Position numbers and translations under genes: made by a program. Positions 63,019-64,000 of a stretch of DNA of 64,000 nt are shown in pieces. Source of the DNA: Zygaena filipendulae (Eukaryota > Arthropoda > Insecta > Lepidoptera > Zygaenidae); contig OU015649.1 in NCBI GenBank assembly GCA_907165275.2, positions 5,796,001 through 5,860,000 of the forward strand, written 5' to 3'. The notes beneath the pieces are model-generated. The model had not been told where the DNA came from. It worked only from the letters and a program-made list of their open reading frames with translations, and ran no database searches. Numbering within the stretch: position 1 is the first letter of the stretch; every line of letters begins with the position of its first letter.

Positions 63019-63323
63019 TAGTTCATAAAGGCGAGGAATAATAAGAATTAGCAAAAGTGTGAAAATTATCCTGAAAAACTGATCATGCTACCCATAACGT
63101 ATTTTCGGCATAAAATGTTATTTTAAATATTTTTCCTACATATTTTTGTTATTAACCACACCTAAGGTGGATGTTGACAAATACTCAAAAATGTCAAACA
63201 TAAAAGGCCTCTCACTGAGTATAAGAAACTGTTCCATCGTCAGCTCGTGGCTCGTGCAACTTAGATATTTTGAAAGATGGAAGAATAGGCATAATGACAA
63301 GGTATAAAAATCAAAATTCTATT
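63019..63323. other. Right-end spacer
   Basis: About 300 bp, AT-rich. A short minus-strand frame (TMEQFLILSERPFMFDIFEY, about 63160-63246) ends in a possible donor TTAG|GTGTGG, but resembles no CRAL-TRIO exon, so it is not called. Confidence 0.4.
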
Positions 63324-63576
63324 TAGTCCGTCAGTTAGGTAGGAATAAAATAAATAGACAGTCGTATTTTTAGCTCATTCGAATTATTGAAAAAATGCTT
63401 AAATAAATCGCATTAAAGTTTAGGAGTCGCGACGTCATAACTAAGTAAAAAGTGTACCTAGGTGTGATGTCACAAGGAATTTCAAATAAATGTATCGACG
63501 TTATTTCTTGATTAGGTACGTAAAGAAAAGAAAAACTACGTGTTCAATATTTTTTATTTATATACAAGACGGACTA
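63324..63576. mobile_element. TA-flanked MITE, AGTCCGTC family, copy 2
   Basis: TA|GTCCGTCAGTTAGG ... ATACAAGACGGAC|TA, with GTGTGATGTCAC and GTCGCGACGTCATAAC inside. Relative of 45001-45261 and of the fragment at 31534. Confidence 0.75.
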
Positions 63577-63596
63577 AAATAGTATATTTCATTACA

Positions 63597-63716
63597 AGTG
63601 CGGAAAGCCTGTCATTGCAAAGAGTTCCGACATATGTCTACCCGAGCCGAGGCGCAGCCGAAGGTGAGGGTTGACAGTCGGAACTCTTTGCAATGACGGT
63701 TCCGCACGTGTACTGA
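63597..63716. repeat. Long hairpin with about 31-bp arms
   Basis: GTGCGGAAAGCCTGTCATTG plus CAAAGAGTTCCGAC pairs with GTCGGAACTCTTTGCAATGA plus CGGTTCCGCAC; the left arm has a 3-base bulge. The loop of about 50 bp has GAGCCGAGGCGCAGCCGAAG. Could be the tip of a foldback transposon or a structured RNA; no further signal decides. Confidence 0.6.
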
Positions 63717-64000
63717 ACAACTATTTTTAATACAGTTGCGAAAAAATTAAGCAATTTAATAAAATATCAAAAACACAATAAACTCAACTAAGTTCCAACT
63801 GTGATCAAGAGATGGCGCTAGTCGTATTAGTAATGCGAAACCTACGTTTCGCAATGCAAAAAGTGTGTCAAAGTCGTGTCGCCATTTTTGACAGTTGGCA
63901 AAGAGAACGCACGAGTTCGGGAAAGGTAAACAAAAAGCTCGAGTATGTAATAGCCCACATCCCGAACGCTAAACGTCCCTGCAATACGCCACTTTTTGAG
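63717..64000. other. Right edge of the window, unassigned
   Basis: No gene. A short inverted pair GCGAAACCTACGTTTCGC lies at about 63836-63853, and AGATGGCGCTAG at about 63811 is a word common in insect repeats. Nothing else can be supported. Confidence 0.4.

Noticed and set aside
63160..63246. Possible first exon of a gene (TMEQFLILSERPFMF...)
   Set aside because: Does not resemble the N-terminal or any other CRAL-TRIO exon and has only a weak donor; kept as an unassigned frame.

Overview
This window is AT-rich eukaryotic nuclear DNA, almost certainly from a moth or butterfly (Lepidoptera). The signs are small spliced exons with GT..AG introns, insect-type CRAL-TRIO and Rho-GEF proteins, and dozens of copies of the short lepidopteran Helitron-like repeat (A|TC...CTAG|T, with a CGCGG-GTGAAA-CCGCG hairpin just before CTAG). 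All positions, splice sites and joins were worked out by eye on the sequence; no search was run.

Host genes all lie on the minus strand. (1) A Dbl-family Rho guanine-nucleotide exchange factor (DH-PH, PLEKHG/puratrophin-like) runs from an ATG at 49383 to a stop at 20709 in eight exons. All phases agree and they give a 775-residue protein, with AATAAA 63 bp past the stop. (2) Just upstream of it is a complete six-exon CRAL-TRIO (alpha-tocopherol-transfer-protein-like) gene, 54295 to 50345, 310 residues. (3) Further upstream are the last three exons of a CRAL-TRIO paralogue (61604-59307); its 5' part lies outside the window or was not found. The two CRAL-TRIO genes form a tandem pair of lipid-carrier genes. 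No functional link to the Rho-GEF is visible.

Region 1-12.4 kb has no gene I can support. It holds a non-LTR 3' tail, a tRNA-derived SINE, Helitron-like copies and several less AT-rich islands that could be conserved regulatory DNA. Region 12396-19443 is a BEL/Pao LTR retrotransposon in minus orientation. It has 403-bp LTRs that I cannot tell apart, a CCTGG target duplication, a tRNA-Tyr-type primer site, gag, and pol with its RT, RNase H and integrase catalytic residues. It is rearranged: a second, diverged LTR with its 3' leader sits inverted between gag and pol.

The largest Rho-GEF intron (30242-39341) contains what I read as a whole DIRS-type tyrosine-recombinase retrotransposon, 31745-37133. 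It has 184-bp perfect inverted terminal repeats, an internal complementary region matching both outer ends, decayed gag, RT/RNase H and recombinase relics, an internal 136-bp tandem repeat, and Helitron insertions. Perfect termini around a dead interior make it the most interesting object here. Other mobile DNA includes a hAT MITE with a perfect 8-bp duplication, a Harbinger-type MITE with TTA duplication, TA-flanked MITEs, and two copies of a long foldback repeat whose 89-bp loop lies in opposite orientations.
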